NCBI GenBank assembly: GCA_036389485.1
Contig: DASVPR010000038.1
Location: forward strand, 1-64,000
Direction of reading: 5' to 3'
DNA length: 64,000 nucleotides
DNA from: CADCVT01 sp036389485
Lineage (GTDB): Bacteria; Actinomycetota; Thermoleophilia; Solirubrobacterales; Solirubrobacteraceae
Positions 1-8,114 of this stretch are shown here, piece by piece. Position 1 is the first letter of the stretch; every line of letters starts with the position of its first letter. The notes beneath the pieces are model-generated. The model was not told the origin of the DNA. It searched no databases and saw only the letters and a list, made by a program, of their open reading frames with translations. The translations under genes were made by a program, and so were the position numbers.

Positions 1-134
1 CGGTCCGAGCGCCGCTCTAACGTGCTGTGCCATCCGGGCCCTCCTTGCTCTGCGTGTCTTGGCGGACTTGCAGAGCCTCAGGACGGGCCCGGACGTCTTC
101 TCTCAGCCGTTCACAACGTCCCTGGACTGCTCAG

Positions 135-809
135 CTAGCGCACGAAGTCGCGCACCTGCGCGTAGACCGCGGCATCCTCGTGCAGCGCGCTGTGCGAGAT
201 GCACGCGGTCTGCGTGTTCGTCGCGCCGCTGAGCGCCACGCTGCTGTCGGGGTTGATGATCTCGTCGCACGGCGACCACCACGTGCGGTAGCTGGGGGCG
301 CCGGGCGTCTCGTCGTCGCTGTTGAGCGCGGCGAGGAAGCTCGAGCCGATGCGCATCTCGGTGCACGCCGTCGAGAAGCAGAAGTTCGCCGTGTCCGTGC
401 CGTGGTTCGGCCCGCCGAGCGAGACCCACTCGTCGACCTTCAGGTCCCCGCCGAGGTTCTTCGTGTAGTAGCGCGACGACAGCCCGCCCATCGAGTGGCT
501 GATGATGTCGACCTTCGTCGCGCCGGTCGTCGCGAGGATCCCGTCGACCTTCGTGGCGATCTCCTGCGCCGTCGTGGCGTTGGACTGCGACGTGTTGTAC
601 GACCAGTTGTTCAGCTCCTTCGCCGCCCAGCCGTCCGCGGCGAAGCGGTTGACCATCGTCGTCCACGTCGTGGAGTTCGAGTTCCAGCCGTGGACGAAGA
701 GGATCGGGTCGTGCGGCGTCGTCGTAGTACCGCCGCCGCCGGGCTTCGCCGCCTGGGCGCTCCCGGCCATCGTGAGGAACATGGTGAGGAGGAGAAATGA
801 TCTGCGCAT
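135..809 (-). CDS. Secreted triacylglycerol lipase / alpha-beta hydrolase
   Basis: Predicted exported lipase of 224 residues. The ATG at 807-809 gives a signal peptide (MRRSFLLLTMFLTMAGSAQA); longer in-frame extensions upstream are not hydrophobic. After a Gly/Thr linker the mature part has the oxyanion motif FVHGWNSNS, the nucleophile elbow SHSMGG and a GGPNHGTD strand, as in the small class 2 esterase/lipases of actinobacteria that hydrolyse acyl esters outside the cell. Cysteine pairs late in the protein (FCFSTAC, PC..., TAC) suit an extracellular disulfide-bonded enzyme. It is divergent from the small membrane protein gene at 867, with 57 bases between. The substrate cannot be told from sequence. 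Confidence 0.88.
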   Translation of the reverse strand: MRRSFLLLTMFLTMAGSAQAAKPGGGGTTTTPHDPILFVHGWNSNSTTWTTMVNRFAADGWAAKELNNWSYNTSQSNATTAQEIATKVDGILATTGATKVDIISHSMGGLSSRYYTKNLGGDLKVDEWVSLGGPNHGTDTANFCFSTACTEMRIGSSFLAALNSDDETPGAPSYRTWWSPCDEIINPDSSVALSGATNTQTACISHSALHEDAAVYAQVRDFVR

Positions 810-866
810 GCGTTGACGAACGTTCAGTCGGTCTGAGACTTGCGCTAATCGGGAACACCTGTGTTC

Positions 867-1043
867 ATGAACCGCCCGAACTGGGACGACGACGACGACT
901 GGGTCGGCGAGCCGCCGGAGGGCCGGCACTCGCGCTCGCAGTCCAACCCCGGCTTCTGGGCCGGGCAGAGGCCGCTGGTGGTCGGGCTGTTCTGGCTCGG
1001 GCTGCTCGTCCTCGCCGTGGTCGTCATCATCCTCGCCACATGA
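867..1043 (+). CDS. Small single-pass membrane protein (58 aa)
   Basis: Unrecognised small protein. It has an acidic N-terminal patch (NWDDDDDW), a polar stretch rich in Ser/Arg/Pro, then one C-terminal transmembrane helix (about residues 38-57, LVVGLFWLGLLVLAVVVIIL) running almost to the end. The ATG at 867 is preferred over the GTG two codons upstream. The stop overlaps the start of the enoyl-CoA hydratase gene in an ATGA junction, so the two are translationally coupled. The layout (acidic head, tail anchor) is common among actinobacterial hypothetical proteins; no function is claimed. Confidence 0.65.
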   Translation: MNRPNWDDDDDWVGEPPEGRHSRSQSNPGFWAGQRPLVVGLFWLGLLVLAVVVIILAT

Positions 1044-1838
1044 GCGACACCGTCCTGCGCGAGGTCCGCGACGGCGTCTGCGTCCTGACGCTCAACCGTC
1101 CGGACCGGATGAACGCGTGGACGCACGAGATGGAGGCGCGCTACTTCGACCTCCTGGCCGAGGCCGACCGCGACCCCGAGACCCGCGTCGTCGTGGTCAC
1201 CGGCGCCGGCCGCGGGTTCTGCCCGGGCTTCGACATGGAGGCGCTGGCCGCGCTGAGCGCGGGGGAGGGCGGCGGCAACGGCGCCGAGGCCGCGGCGCCG
1301 CCGCGGCCGCAGACGTTCCCGCTGACGATCCGCAAGCCGATCGTCGCGGCGATCAACGGCGCGTGCGCGGGGATCGGGCTCGTGCAGGCGCTGATGTGCG
1401 ACCTGCGCTTCGCGGCGGCGGGGGTCAAGTTCACGACCGCGTTCGCGCGGCGCGGGCTGGTCGCCGAGCACGGCAGCTCGTGGCTGCTGCCCCGCCTGAT
1501 CGGGCCGGCCCACGCGCTCGACCTGCTCCTCTCCGGCCGCGTCTTCCTCTCCGAGGAGGCGGAGCGGCTCGGCGTCGTGAACCGCGTGCTGCCGGGCGAG
1601 GAGCTGCTCGACCACACGCTTGCCTACGCGCGCGACCTCGCGACGAACTGCTCGCCGGCGTCGATGGCGGCGATGAAGGGCCCAGGTCTACGGCGACCTC
1701 CAGCGCGGCCTCGACGAGTCGCTGGAGGACGCGAACCGGCTCATGCTCGAGTCCTTCGGCCGCGCGGACTTCGGCGAGGGCGTCCAGAGCTTCGTCGAGC
1801 GCCGCGACCCCGCCTTCGCCCCGCTGGACCCTCACTAA
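1040..1838 (+). pseudogene. Enoyl-CoA hydratase/isomerase, frameshifted near the 3' end
   Basis: Crotonase-fold enzyme, which normally hydrates or isomerises enoyl-CoA thioesters in fatty-acid degradation. The ATG at 1040 overlaps the preceding stop. Visible family features are LNRPDRMNAW near the N-terminus, the CoA oxyanion loop GRGFCPGFDM, the second oxyanion segment INGACAGIG, and RGLVAEHGSSWLLPRLIG with the usual catalytic acidic position. The reading frame breaks in the CCC at 1681-1683. Removing one C restores KGQVYGDLQRGLDESLEDAN and a normal C-terminus ending at TAA 1836-1838, giving about 265 residues. As written the frame runs on past 2400 through unrelated sequence. Either a recent +1 frameshift or a sequencing error; the rest of the gene is undamaged. 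Confidence 0.85.
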
Positions 1839-1850
1839 CCTGGCAGGCCG

Positions 1851-2471
1851 ATGCGCCTGCCCGCCCCCGTCCTCGTCGCGCTCCTCGTCGCCTCGTGCGG
1901 CGGGGACGACGCCGCCCCGAAGCCGACCGCGAAGCCCAACGTGCCGCGCGACAAGCAGAGCGCCTGCCAGATCTTCCACGAGAGCGACGTCGCGAACGTG
2001 GTGCTGAGGACGACCGACCGCCGCCTCGACGAGATCGGCAAGCCGGTCGTCGAGCGCATGGACTCCGGCGAGACGTCGTCCTGCGGCTACTACGCCGGCC
2101 CGCACGACGACGTGGCGGTCAAGCTCGTCGTCGACCGCGCGGCGCAGTCGCAGAAGCGCTACTGGTACCGGCTGGAGGAGCTCAACCAGCGCAGCGACAA
2201 CTGGTCGGGCCCCGACCCGCGGCTCGTGTTCGGCGTCGGCCAGGACAAGACCTACGGCGGCGCCGGCGCGTTCTGGAACCCGTCGCTGAGCAAGCTCGTC
2301 GCCTGGCGCGACGACACGATGCTCACCGTCATCTTCTTCGTCCCGGGCGTGAAGGACCGCGCGTCGAGCGACGCCGCGGCGTCGCTCGCGAAGACCGCGT
2401 ACAAGCGCCTGTTCGGGGACAGGCCGCCGGCGCCGGTGAAGTCGCTCGCCGGCCGCGATCCGCACCCGTAG
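1851..2471 (+). CDS. Putative lipoprotein, unknown function
   Basis: Protein of 206 residues. It opens with a short signal peptide and a lipobox (LLVASC, Cys at residue 16), so it should be lipid-anchored on the outer face of the membrane. The mature part begins with Gly/Asp/Pro linker sequence and continues as a soluble domain starting around SACQIFHESDVANVV; this resembles, in general form, small actinobacterial lipoproteins of the DUF3558 type with a paired-cysteine core (Cys near residues 43 and 78), but I do not recognise the family. It begins 12 bases after the crotonase gene and is read in the same direction, so it is probably in the same transcript. Confidence 0.7.
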   Translation: MRLPAPVLVALLVASCGGDDAAPKPTAKPNVPRDKQSACQIFHESDVANVVLRTTDRRLDEIGKPVVERMDSGETSSCGYYAGPHDDVAVKLVVDRAAQSQKRYWYRLEELNQRSDNWSGPDPRLVFGVGQDKTYGGAGAFWNPSLSKLVAWRDDTMLTVIFFVPGVKDRASSDAAASLAKTAYKRLFGDRPPAPVKSLAGRDPHP

Positions 2472-2618
2472 CCGCGCGCCGGGATTGCAGGATTCCGTCA
2501 ACCCGCCGATGAATGAGGACATGCCCCAGGTCGGACGGGGCGCCGCGCCGCTCGTCGGGTGCGGTGGAGGGAGATCGACGCCCCTCTGGGATGGGCTGTT
2601 CGCGCCGGTCTTCTGCTG

Positions 2619-3932
2619 CTAGACGAGAACCGGATCGGCGCGAACGTCCGCCGTCCGCCGCTCGCGGACCCGCACGCTCGCGCCGCGGCTGGGCGTGAAG
2701 GTGATCGCCCGGCGCCGGGTCGTCTCCATCCGCTGCTCGGTCGCCTCCAGCTCGTAGCGGGAGAGCACCGCGCGGAGCACGAGCCGCATCTCGAGCTGGG
2801 CGAAGCTCGCGCCGATGCAGCGGCGCCGGCCGCCGCCGAACGGGATCCACGTGTACGTCCCGGGCTGCTGGTCGAGCCAGCGCTCCGGGCGGAACTCGTA
2901 CGGCGAGTCGTAGATCGCGGGATCGTGGTGGACGAGGTAGGCGTTGAGCGCCAGCGCGCAGCCCGGCTCGTACTGGAAGCCGCCGATCTCGACCGGCTGC
3001 TTGACGAGGCGCGGCTCGGCGATCGGCAGCACGGGGCGGCGGCGCAGCGACTCGGTGACCACGGCGTCGACGTAGTCGTCGTCCTCCGCGTCGACCGCCT
3101 CGGTCAGGCGGGCGAGCACGCGCGGCTCGCGCACCAGGCGCTCGAACGTCCACGCCAGCTGCGAGGCGGTCGTCTCGTGGCCGGCGACGAGCAGCGTCAT
3201 CAGCTCGTCGCGCAGCTCCTGCCTGCTCATCGGCGAGCCGTCCTCGTGACGCGCCGTGAGCAGCATCGCGAGCACGTCGTCGCGGTCCTCCTCGGCGGCG
3301 CGCCGCTCGTCGACGAGGTCGAAGACGAGCTGGTCGGTCTCGTCGCGCAGCGCGAGGAACTGGTTCCACATCGGGCCGCGCCGCAGGGCGGGCAGCAGCG
3401 ACGCGGGCGTCATGCCGAACTCGAGGATCTTCGTCAGCTTCGCGCGCAGCGCTTCGAGCCGCTCGCCCGCGTCGAGGCCGAAGACCGCGCGCAGGATGAT
3501 CTCGAGCGTGAGCGCCTGCATCCGCGGGTGGAGCTTCACGACGTCGTTGCGCGGCCAGCTGTCCGCCTCGCGCTCGGCGACCTCGGTCATGACCCCGCTC
3601 AGGCGCTTCATCCGCTCGCCGTGGAAGGCGGGGAGCATGAGCTTGCGCTGCGCGAGGTGCGGCTGCTCGTCGAGCAGGATCAGCGAGTTCCGGCCGACGA
3701 CCGGCTCGAGCACCTCGGCGCCCTCGCCGGGGTGGAGCACGTCGGGCGCGGTCATGAAGACCTGCTTGATCTCGTCGGGATCCGAGAGGTTGACGAAGGG
3801 CGGCGTGCCGGCCAGGCGGATCGTGAAGCGCTTGCCGTACTGCTCGCGGCAGCGCTCCATGAACGGGATCGGCCTCGCCCACCAGGCGAGTGACTGCACG
3901 GCGATCGGCCACTTCGGTCCAGGCGGAAGCAT
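2619..3932 (-). CDS. Cytochrome P450
   Basis: Heme-thiolate monooxygenase of 437 residues, a normal bacterial length, with no membrane anchor. All signature elements are present: proline-rich start (LPPGPKWP), I-helix AGHETTA (about 250-256) with the oxygen-activating acid-Thr pair, the ExxR motif ESLR (294-297), the PERW element (349-352), and the heme loop FGGGRRRCIGA with Cys about 372 as iron ligand. No ferredoxin or reductase gene is adjacent, so electron partners lie elsewhere. The I-helix and heme loop resemble the CYP4/CYP110-like bacterial group. It is divergent from the amidase gene. The substrate is not predictable. The roughly 150 bases downstream of its stop (2472-2618) show no gene. 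Confidence 0.95.
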   Translation of the reverse strand: MLPPGPKWPIAVQSLAWWARPIPFMERCREQYGKRFTIRLAGTPPFVNLSDPDEIKQVFMTAPDVLHPGEGAEVLEPVVGRNSLILLDEQPHLAQRKLMLPAFHGERMKRLSGVMTEVAEREADSWPRNDVVKLHPRMQALTLEIILRAVFGLDAGERLEALRAKLTKILEFGMTPASLLPALRRGPMWNQFLALRDETDQLVFDLVDERRAAEEDRDDVLAMLLTARHEDGSPMSRQELRDELMTLLVAGHETTASQLAWTFERLVREPRVLARLTEAVDAEDDDYVDAVVTESLRRRPVLPIAEPRLVKQPVEIGGFQYEPGCALALNAYLVHHDPAIYDSPYEFRPERWLDQQPGTYTWIPFGGGRRRCIGASFAQLEMRLVLRAVLSRYELEATEQRMETTRRRAITFTPSRGASVRVRERRTADVRADPVLV

Positions 3933-3990
3933 CCCCGGCGAAAGCTACGCATGCCACGAGCCGTGTGTGTGACGTGGTTCACTTCGCCGC

Positions 3991-5430
3991 GTGACCGCGA
4001 CCGTCGGGGCCCCACCGCTCACCCTGCGCTCGGGGTGCGCGCTCGCGGCGGCGATCCGCTCCGGCGAGACGACGTCGCGCGAGGTCGTCGAGCGGCACAT
4101 CGAGGTGCTGCGGCGCTTCCAGCCGCGCACGCGCGCGCTGGCGGCCGACCGGTTCGAGGCGGCGCTGCGCGAGGCGGACGAGGCGGACGCGTCCGAGCCG
4201 CGCGGCCCGTTCCACGGCGTGCCGTGCACGGTGAAGGAGTCGATCGCCGTGGCCGGGATGCCGAACGCGGCGGGGCTCGTCGCGCGGCGGGAGCATCGCG
4301 CGGCGGAGGACGCCCCCGCGGTCGCCCGGCTGCGCGCCGCCGGGGCGATCCCGCTCGGCGTCACGAACACGTCCGAGATGACGATGTGGATCGAGTCGTC
4401 GAACCACCTCTACGGACGGTCGAACAGCGCGTACTCGTCGAAGCGGACAGCGGGCGGGTCGTCGGGCGGCGAGGGGGCGGCGGTCGGCAGCGGCGGGTCG
4501 CCGTTCGGGCTCGGGTCCGACATCGGCGGGTCGATCCGGCTGCCTGCCTTCTTCAACGGCGTGTTCGGGCACATGCCGTCGTGCGGCGTGATCCCGAACA
4601 CGGGCCAGTTCCCGAACGCGGACGGCGAGGCGGCGCGGATGCTCGCGCTCGGGCCGATCGCGCGGCGCGCGGAGGACCTCATGCCGCTGCTGCGCGTGCT
4701 CGCCGGGCCGGACGGCGTCGACCCGAACGCGCGCGACGTCGAGTTGCGCGACCCGTCCGCGGTGTCGCTGCGCGGCCTGGAGGTCGTCGTCAGCGAGCGC
4801 GCCTGGTTCCTCCCGGTGGCGCGGGAGCTGCGCGACGCGCGGGAGCGGGCGGCGGACGCGCTGCGCGCCGCGGGAGCGCGCGTGCGGCACGAGTCTCTGA
4901 GGTCGCTGCGACGCGCGCTCGAGCTGTACCTGATCTCGCTGAAGCACGGCTCGCCCGCGACGTTCGCGGAGGTGCTGGCCGACGCGGGCGTCGCGGACGT
5001 CTCCCTGCGGCGCGCGACCGGCGGGGTGCTGCGCGGCACCGGCCCGCACACCGTCCCCACGCTGATCCTGCTCGCGTTCGAGCGGGTGGCCTCGCGGGTG
5101 CCGGAGCGGCGGGTGCGCCGCGCGCTCGCCGCGGCGAAGTCGCTCGCACGCGAGGTGGAGGAGCTCATCGGCGACGGCGTCCTGCTGCACCCGCCGCACG
5201 CGCGGGTCGCGCCGAAGCACGGGCGGACGGTCGGGCGCGCGTGGGCGATCACGCCGACCGCGACGTTCAACCTGCTGCGCCTGCCGGTCACGCAGGTGCC
5301 GCTGGGGCTGAACGCGCGCGGGCTGCCGCTCGGCGTGCAGGTCGTCGCGCCGCGCGACGCCGACCACGTGTCGATCGCGTGCGCGCTCGAGCTGGAGCGC
5401 GCGTGCGGAGGGTGGGTCGCGCCGTCGTAG
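3991..5430 (+). CDS. Amidase (amidase-signature family)
   Basis: Amidase-signature hydrolase of 479 residues starting at GTG. The Ser-cisSer-Lys triad is visible: Lys in TVKESIAV, the Gly/Ser-rich core TAGGSSGGEGA, and the nucleophile loop SDIGGSIRLPA. These enzymes hydrolyse small amides or, in related forms, the glutamine of tRNA-dependent amidotransferases; the absence of gatB/gatC neighbours argues for a stand-alone amidase. Its 3' end overlaps the aminotransferase start, suggesting a two-gene unit that could release and then transaminate an amino acid. That link is inference. Confidence 0.92.
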   Translation: MTATVGAPPLTLRSGCALAAAIRSGETTSREVVERHIEVLRRFQPRTRALAADRFEAALREADEADASEPRGPFHGVPCTVKESIAVAGMPNAAGLVARREHRAAEDAPAVARLRAAGAIPLGVTNTSEMTMWIESSNHLYGRSNSAYSSKRTAGGSSGGEGAAVGSGGSPFGLGSDIGGSIRLPAFFNGVFGHMPSCGVIPNTGQFPNADGEAARMLALGPIARRAEDLMPLLRVLAGPDGVDPNARDVELRDPSAVSLRGLEVVVSERAWFLPVARELRDARERAADALRAAGARVRHESLRSLRRALELYLISLKHGSPATFAEVLADAGVADVSLRRATGGVLRGTGPHTVPTLILLAFERVASRVPERRVRRALAAAKSLAREVEELIGDGVLLHPPHARVAPKHGRTVGRAWAITPTATFNLLRLPVTQVPLGLNARGLPLGVQVVAPRDADHVSIACALELERACGGWVAPS

Positions 5431-6545
5431 TCGTCGGGCGCCTCCCGGAGCAGTACTTCATGCGGCTGCTCGCGACGGTCGCGGCGGCGCGCGACGCGCC
5501 GGGCGAGCGGCTGATCGACCTCGGCCGCGGCAACCCCGACATCCCGCCGCCGGTGCACGTGCGCGAGGCGGTCGCCGCGGCCGCGCTGGAGGGGACAGTC
5601 CCCGTCCACGGCTATCCGCCGTTCTCGGGCCTGCCGTCGCTTCGCGAGGCGATCGCCGGGCGGTACGCGGAGGACCACGGCGTGACGCTCGACCCCGAGC
5701 GCGAGGTCGCCGTGGTGCCAGGCACCAAGACGGGGATCATGCTCGCGTGCCTGGCCTGCGCGGACGCCGGCGACGTCGTCCTGCTGCCCGATCCCGGCTA
5801 CCCGGACTACCCCTCGGGGGTCGCGCTCGCGGGCGCGCGGGCGGTGCCGCTGCCGCTCGATCCCGCGTCGGCGTTCCAGCCCGACTTCGACGCGGTGGCG
5901 GGCGAGCGGCCCGCGCTGACGCTGCTGAACTACCCCTCGAACCCCTGCGCGACGTGCGCGCGCGACGGGACGTTCGCGTCGGCGGTGGAGTGGGTCGCTG
6001 AGCGCGGCGGGTTCCTGCTCCACGACCTCGCCTACGACCGGCTCACGTTCGACGGGCGGGAGGCCACCTCGGTCCTCTCCGCGCCGGGCGCGCTCGACGT
6101 CGCAATCGAGCTCTGGTCGCCGTCGAAGGTCTACGGGATCGCGGGGTGGAGGATCGGGTTCCTCGTCGGGTGCTCCGAGATCGTGGGCCGCGTGCAGACG
6201 CTCATCGATCACATGACCGCCGGCGTGTGGACGGGGTTGCAGCGCGGCCTCGAGGCGGCGCTGCGCGGCGACCAGTCGAGCGTCGAGGAGCGCCGCCTCG
6301 TCTACCAGCGGCGGCGCAACGTGCTGCTCGCCGCGCGGCCCGACGTCGTCACGCCCGAGGGGACGTTCTACGCGTGGTGGCGTCTGCCGGACGGGCTGAC
6401 GGCGGAGCGCCTGTTGACGGAGCACCGCGTCGCGGTGGCGCCCGGCGAGGGCTTCGGCGCGCGCGGCGCCGGCTGGGCGCGGCTGTCGCTCGCGATCCCC
6501 GACGAGGACGTCGTCGAGGCCGCCGAGCGGCTCCGGCGGCTCTAG
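5412..6545 (+). CDS. Class I/II PLP-dependent aminotransferase
   Basis: Fold-type I aminotransferase of about 377 residues, cytoplasmic. Landmarks are LGRGNPDIPPP near the start, GYPPFSGLPSLREAIA, the PGTKTG phosphate-binding segment, NYPSNPC, HDLAYDRL (Asp binding the pyridine nitrogen), the PLP lysine in SPSKVYGIAGWRIGF, and a C-terminal Arg in WARLSLAIP. The order matches the LL-diaminopimelate/aspartate aminotransferase-like group. I chose GTG 5412 (overlapping the amidase end by 19 bases) because the LPEQYF segment that normally precedes the domain lies upstream of the first ATG at 5460; GTG 5403 is also possible. The gene contains both types of short palindrome found in the array at 47.5 kb. 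Confidence 0.88.
   Translation: MGRAVVVVGRLPEQYFMRLLATVAAARDAPGERLIDLGRGNPDIPPPVHVREAVAAAALEGTVPVHGYPPFSGLPSLREAIAGRYAEDHGVTLDPEREVAVVPGTKTGIMLACLACADAGDVVLLPDPGYPDYPSGVALAGARAVPLPLDPASAFQPDFDAVAGERPALTLLNYPSNPCATCARDGTFASAVEWVAERGGFLLHDLAYDRLTFDGREATSVLSAPGALDVAIELWSPSKVYGIAGWRIGFLVGCSEIVGRVQTLIDHMTAGVWTGLQRGLEAALRGDQSSVEERRLVYQRRRNVLLAARPDVVTPEGTFYAWWRLPDGLTAERLLTEHRVAVAPGEGFGARGAGWARLSLAIPDEDVVEAAERLRRL
5591..5603. repeat. Palindrome GGGGACAGTCCCC inside a gene
   Basis: A single copy of the same 13-base palindrome that is tandemly arrayed at 47.5 kb, here within the aminotransferase coding sequence, where it reads as Glu-Gly-Thr-Val-Pro. Confidence 0.75.
5714..5726. repeat. Palindrome GGTGCCAGGCACC inside a gene
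   Basis: Second palindrome type, 110 bases from the previous one in the same gene. It encodes the conserved Val-Val-Pro-Gly-Thr of the cofactor-binding region and uses a CCA proline codon, which is uncommon in this window. Confidence 0.75.
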
Positions 6546-6546
6546 C

Positions 6547-6948
6547 TCACCACTCCTCGGCGCCGACCATCGCGAGGTGCTGGTGCGACGGGCAGAAGCC
6601 GTGCTCGGGCAGCGGGGCGCGCTGGCAGGGATCGCCGTGTCGGGTCATGGCGGGGCAGCGCAGCGGCGAGCCGTCGTCCGCGCGGTACGGCTGCTCGTCG
6701 AGGTGCTTCTGCGCCGCGGCGATGACGATCCTCACCGTCCGGTGGACCTTCTCCTGGCGAGAGACGGGGAAGCACCAGCGGATGTCGCGGAAGAGCTTGC
6801 GCGCCGGGTCGGCGAAGTAGCGCCGGTCGGTGGCGAGGCGCTGCATGCACTGCTCGGAGGCGACGAGGACGTGCCGGTGCGCCTCGGGGAGTCCCGGATC
6901 GACGTCCGCGGCCAGACCGCGGTAGAGCGCGCGGCTGTACTCCAGCAT
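6547..6948 (-). CDS. Hypothetical protein with C-terminal Cys/His zinc-finger-like tail
   Basis: Protein of 133 residues that I do not recognise as a named family. The N-terminal two thirds look helical and charged (MLEYSRALYRGLAADVDPGLPEAHRHVL), with no signal peptide. The last 30 residues carry CPAMTRHGDPCQRAPLPEHG followed by FCPSH, a C-x9-C-x10-C-x2-H arrangement that would bind one zinc ion. Short tails of this C...C...CxxH type recur in actinobacterial hypothetical proteins and are plausibly nucleic-acid or protein binding. It ends 2 bases from the convergent aminotransferase gene, and lies downstream of the haloperoxidase-like gene only in mirror orientation, so it is probably monocistronic. 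Confidence 0.65.
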   Translation of the reverse strand: MLEYSRALYRGLAADVDPGLPEAHRHVLVASEQCMQRLATDRRYFADPARKLFRDIRWCFPVSRQEKVHRTVRIVIAAAQKHLDEQPYRADDGSPLRCPAMTRHGDPCQRAPLPEHGFCPSHQHLAMVGAEEW

Positions 6949-6987
6949 GACCCGCGGAAAGGATCCCCGGGCGCGGTTGAGGACCCG

Positions 6988-8061
6988 TTAGCCGCGTGTT
7001 AAGGCGATGCGCGCGGTTCGGCGGCCGAGGTCGAGCCCTGCGCGGCCGTCCATCGGGAAGTGGATGCCGCCGTAGATGCGCGACATGGCCGCCTCCTCCG
7101 CCGCCTGGCGCAGGTCCCAGATGTGGGTCGGGAACTTCGCCTCGAGCACGGTCGCGGCGGCACCGGACGTCGCCGCGTGGCCCGACGGGTACGCGGGGAA
7201 CGGCGGCGTTGGGAGGAGGGGCAGCCAGTTCGCGTCGTACCGCTCGCGGATCGCGGTGACGGGCCGGAGGAGCCAGTACGCGAACTTCGCCTCCCAGCAC
7301 GCGATGAAGGCGTCGGCCTGCGCGGTGTTGAGCGTCGCGAAGAGGGCGGCCGTGGCGCGGACGCCGCGGCGGTCCCACGTCAGGAGCTTCAGCGCGATGC
7401 GGTTCCAGTGGCCGGGGGGCGTGTCGGTGCCGGGGCCGTCGGCCCACGCCGCGGCGATCCGTCTCTGGTTGGTCGACAGCGAGCGCGACGTCGCGTAGAC
7501 CGCCTGCGTCTCGGCCTCGAAGTCGTCGCTCCCGTAGGGCGCGGGCGGCGGCGGGCGCAGCTCGCTCGGGCTCGTCAGGTGCCACGGCCGCCACGTGCCG
7601 GCCATCGGCTCGACCGGCGCGGCGTGCGCGGGCGGTGTCGGGACCCACATGCCCGCGCCCTGCGGCACGGTTCCGGTGAACGTCGCGCTCGCGCCGTCGG
7701 CGCGCGCGCGCTCGAGAAGAGGTCGCGCCGCGACGCGGCCCTGGCGCGCCGCGGCGCTCCGTGCGGCCCGCGGAAGCGGTCGGGCCGACACGCTTGGAAA
7801 GAGCTCGGCGAGCAGCGCCTGCGCGGCCGCGTCGACGGCGGGCGCGACCGGCAGCCGCCGCTTCGCCGCGCGCTCCGCCGCATCCCGCATCGCGACGCTC
7901 ACGTACGCGAGCGCCCGCGCCGCGCGGGGAGGCGTCGTCTTGGTCGCCTGGATCTGCGCGAGCGTCGCGTCGATCCACGGCTCGACGACCGGCGCGCGCT
8001 TCGCCTCCGCCGCCGGAGCGAGGACGAGAGTCGCGAGGAGCGCCGCCACGAGCACCTTCAT
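6988..8061 (-). CDS. Secreted vanadium-haloperoxidase / PAP2-like phosphatase
   Basis: Exported enzyme of 357 residues; the ATG at 8059-8061 gives a clean signal peptide (MKVLVAALLATLVLAPAAEA). The three phosphate/vanadate-binding blocks of the PAP2/vanadium haloperoxidase superfamily are recognisable: K-F-A-YWLLRPVTAIR (Lys, Arg), YPSGHAATSG (the SGH motif with the acid-base His) and SRIYGGIHFPMDG (Arg and His that coordinates vanadate). Length and the spacing of block 1 to block 2 match bacterial vanadium-dependent haloperoxidase homologues. Members either oxidise halides or act as acid phosphatases; sequence reading cannot separate these. It is divergent from the lipase gene starting at 8115, with 53 bases between. 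Confidence 0.88.
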   Translation of the reverse strand: MKVLVAALLATLVLAPAAEAKRAPVVEPWIDATLAQIQATKTTPPRAARALAYVSVAMRDAAERAAKRRLPVAPAVDAAAQALLAELFPSVSARPLPRAARSAAARQGRVAARPLLERARADGASATFTGTVPQGAGMWVPTPPAHAAPVEPMAGTWRPWHLTSPSELRPPPPAPYGSDDFEAETQAVYATSRSLSTNQRRIAAAWADGPGTDTPPGHWNRIALKLLTWDRRGVRATAALFATLNTAQADAFIACWEAKFAYWLLRPVTAIRERYDANWLPLLPTPPFPAYPSGHAATSGAAATVLEAKFPTHIWDLRQAAEEAAMSRIYGGIHFPMDGRAGLDLGRRTARIALTRG

Positions 8062-8114
8062 GTCCGGCAGAACGGATGGCGCGCGCAAAGGTTTCCGTCG
8101 CCTACATTGCGCGC

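Noticed and set aside
1..134. Short region at the window start
   Set aside because: No gene, hairpin or repeat that I could support; open frames here are antisense shadows of the lipase gene.
103..858. Open frames overlapping the first lipase gene
   Set aside because: They lack signal peptides or motifs; the lipase frame has the complete catalytic pattern.
6547..6948. Transposase-related zinc ribbon
   Set aside because: The Cys/His pattern is at the C-terminus of a protein without an RNase H or HTH domain and without terminal inverted repeats nearby.
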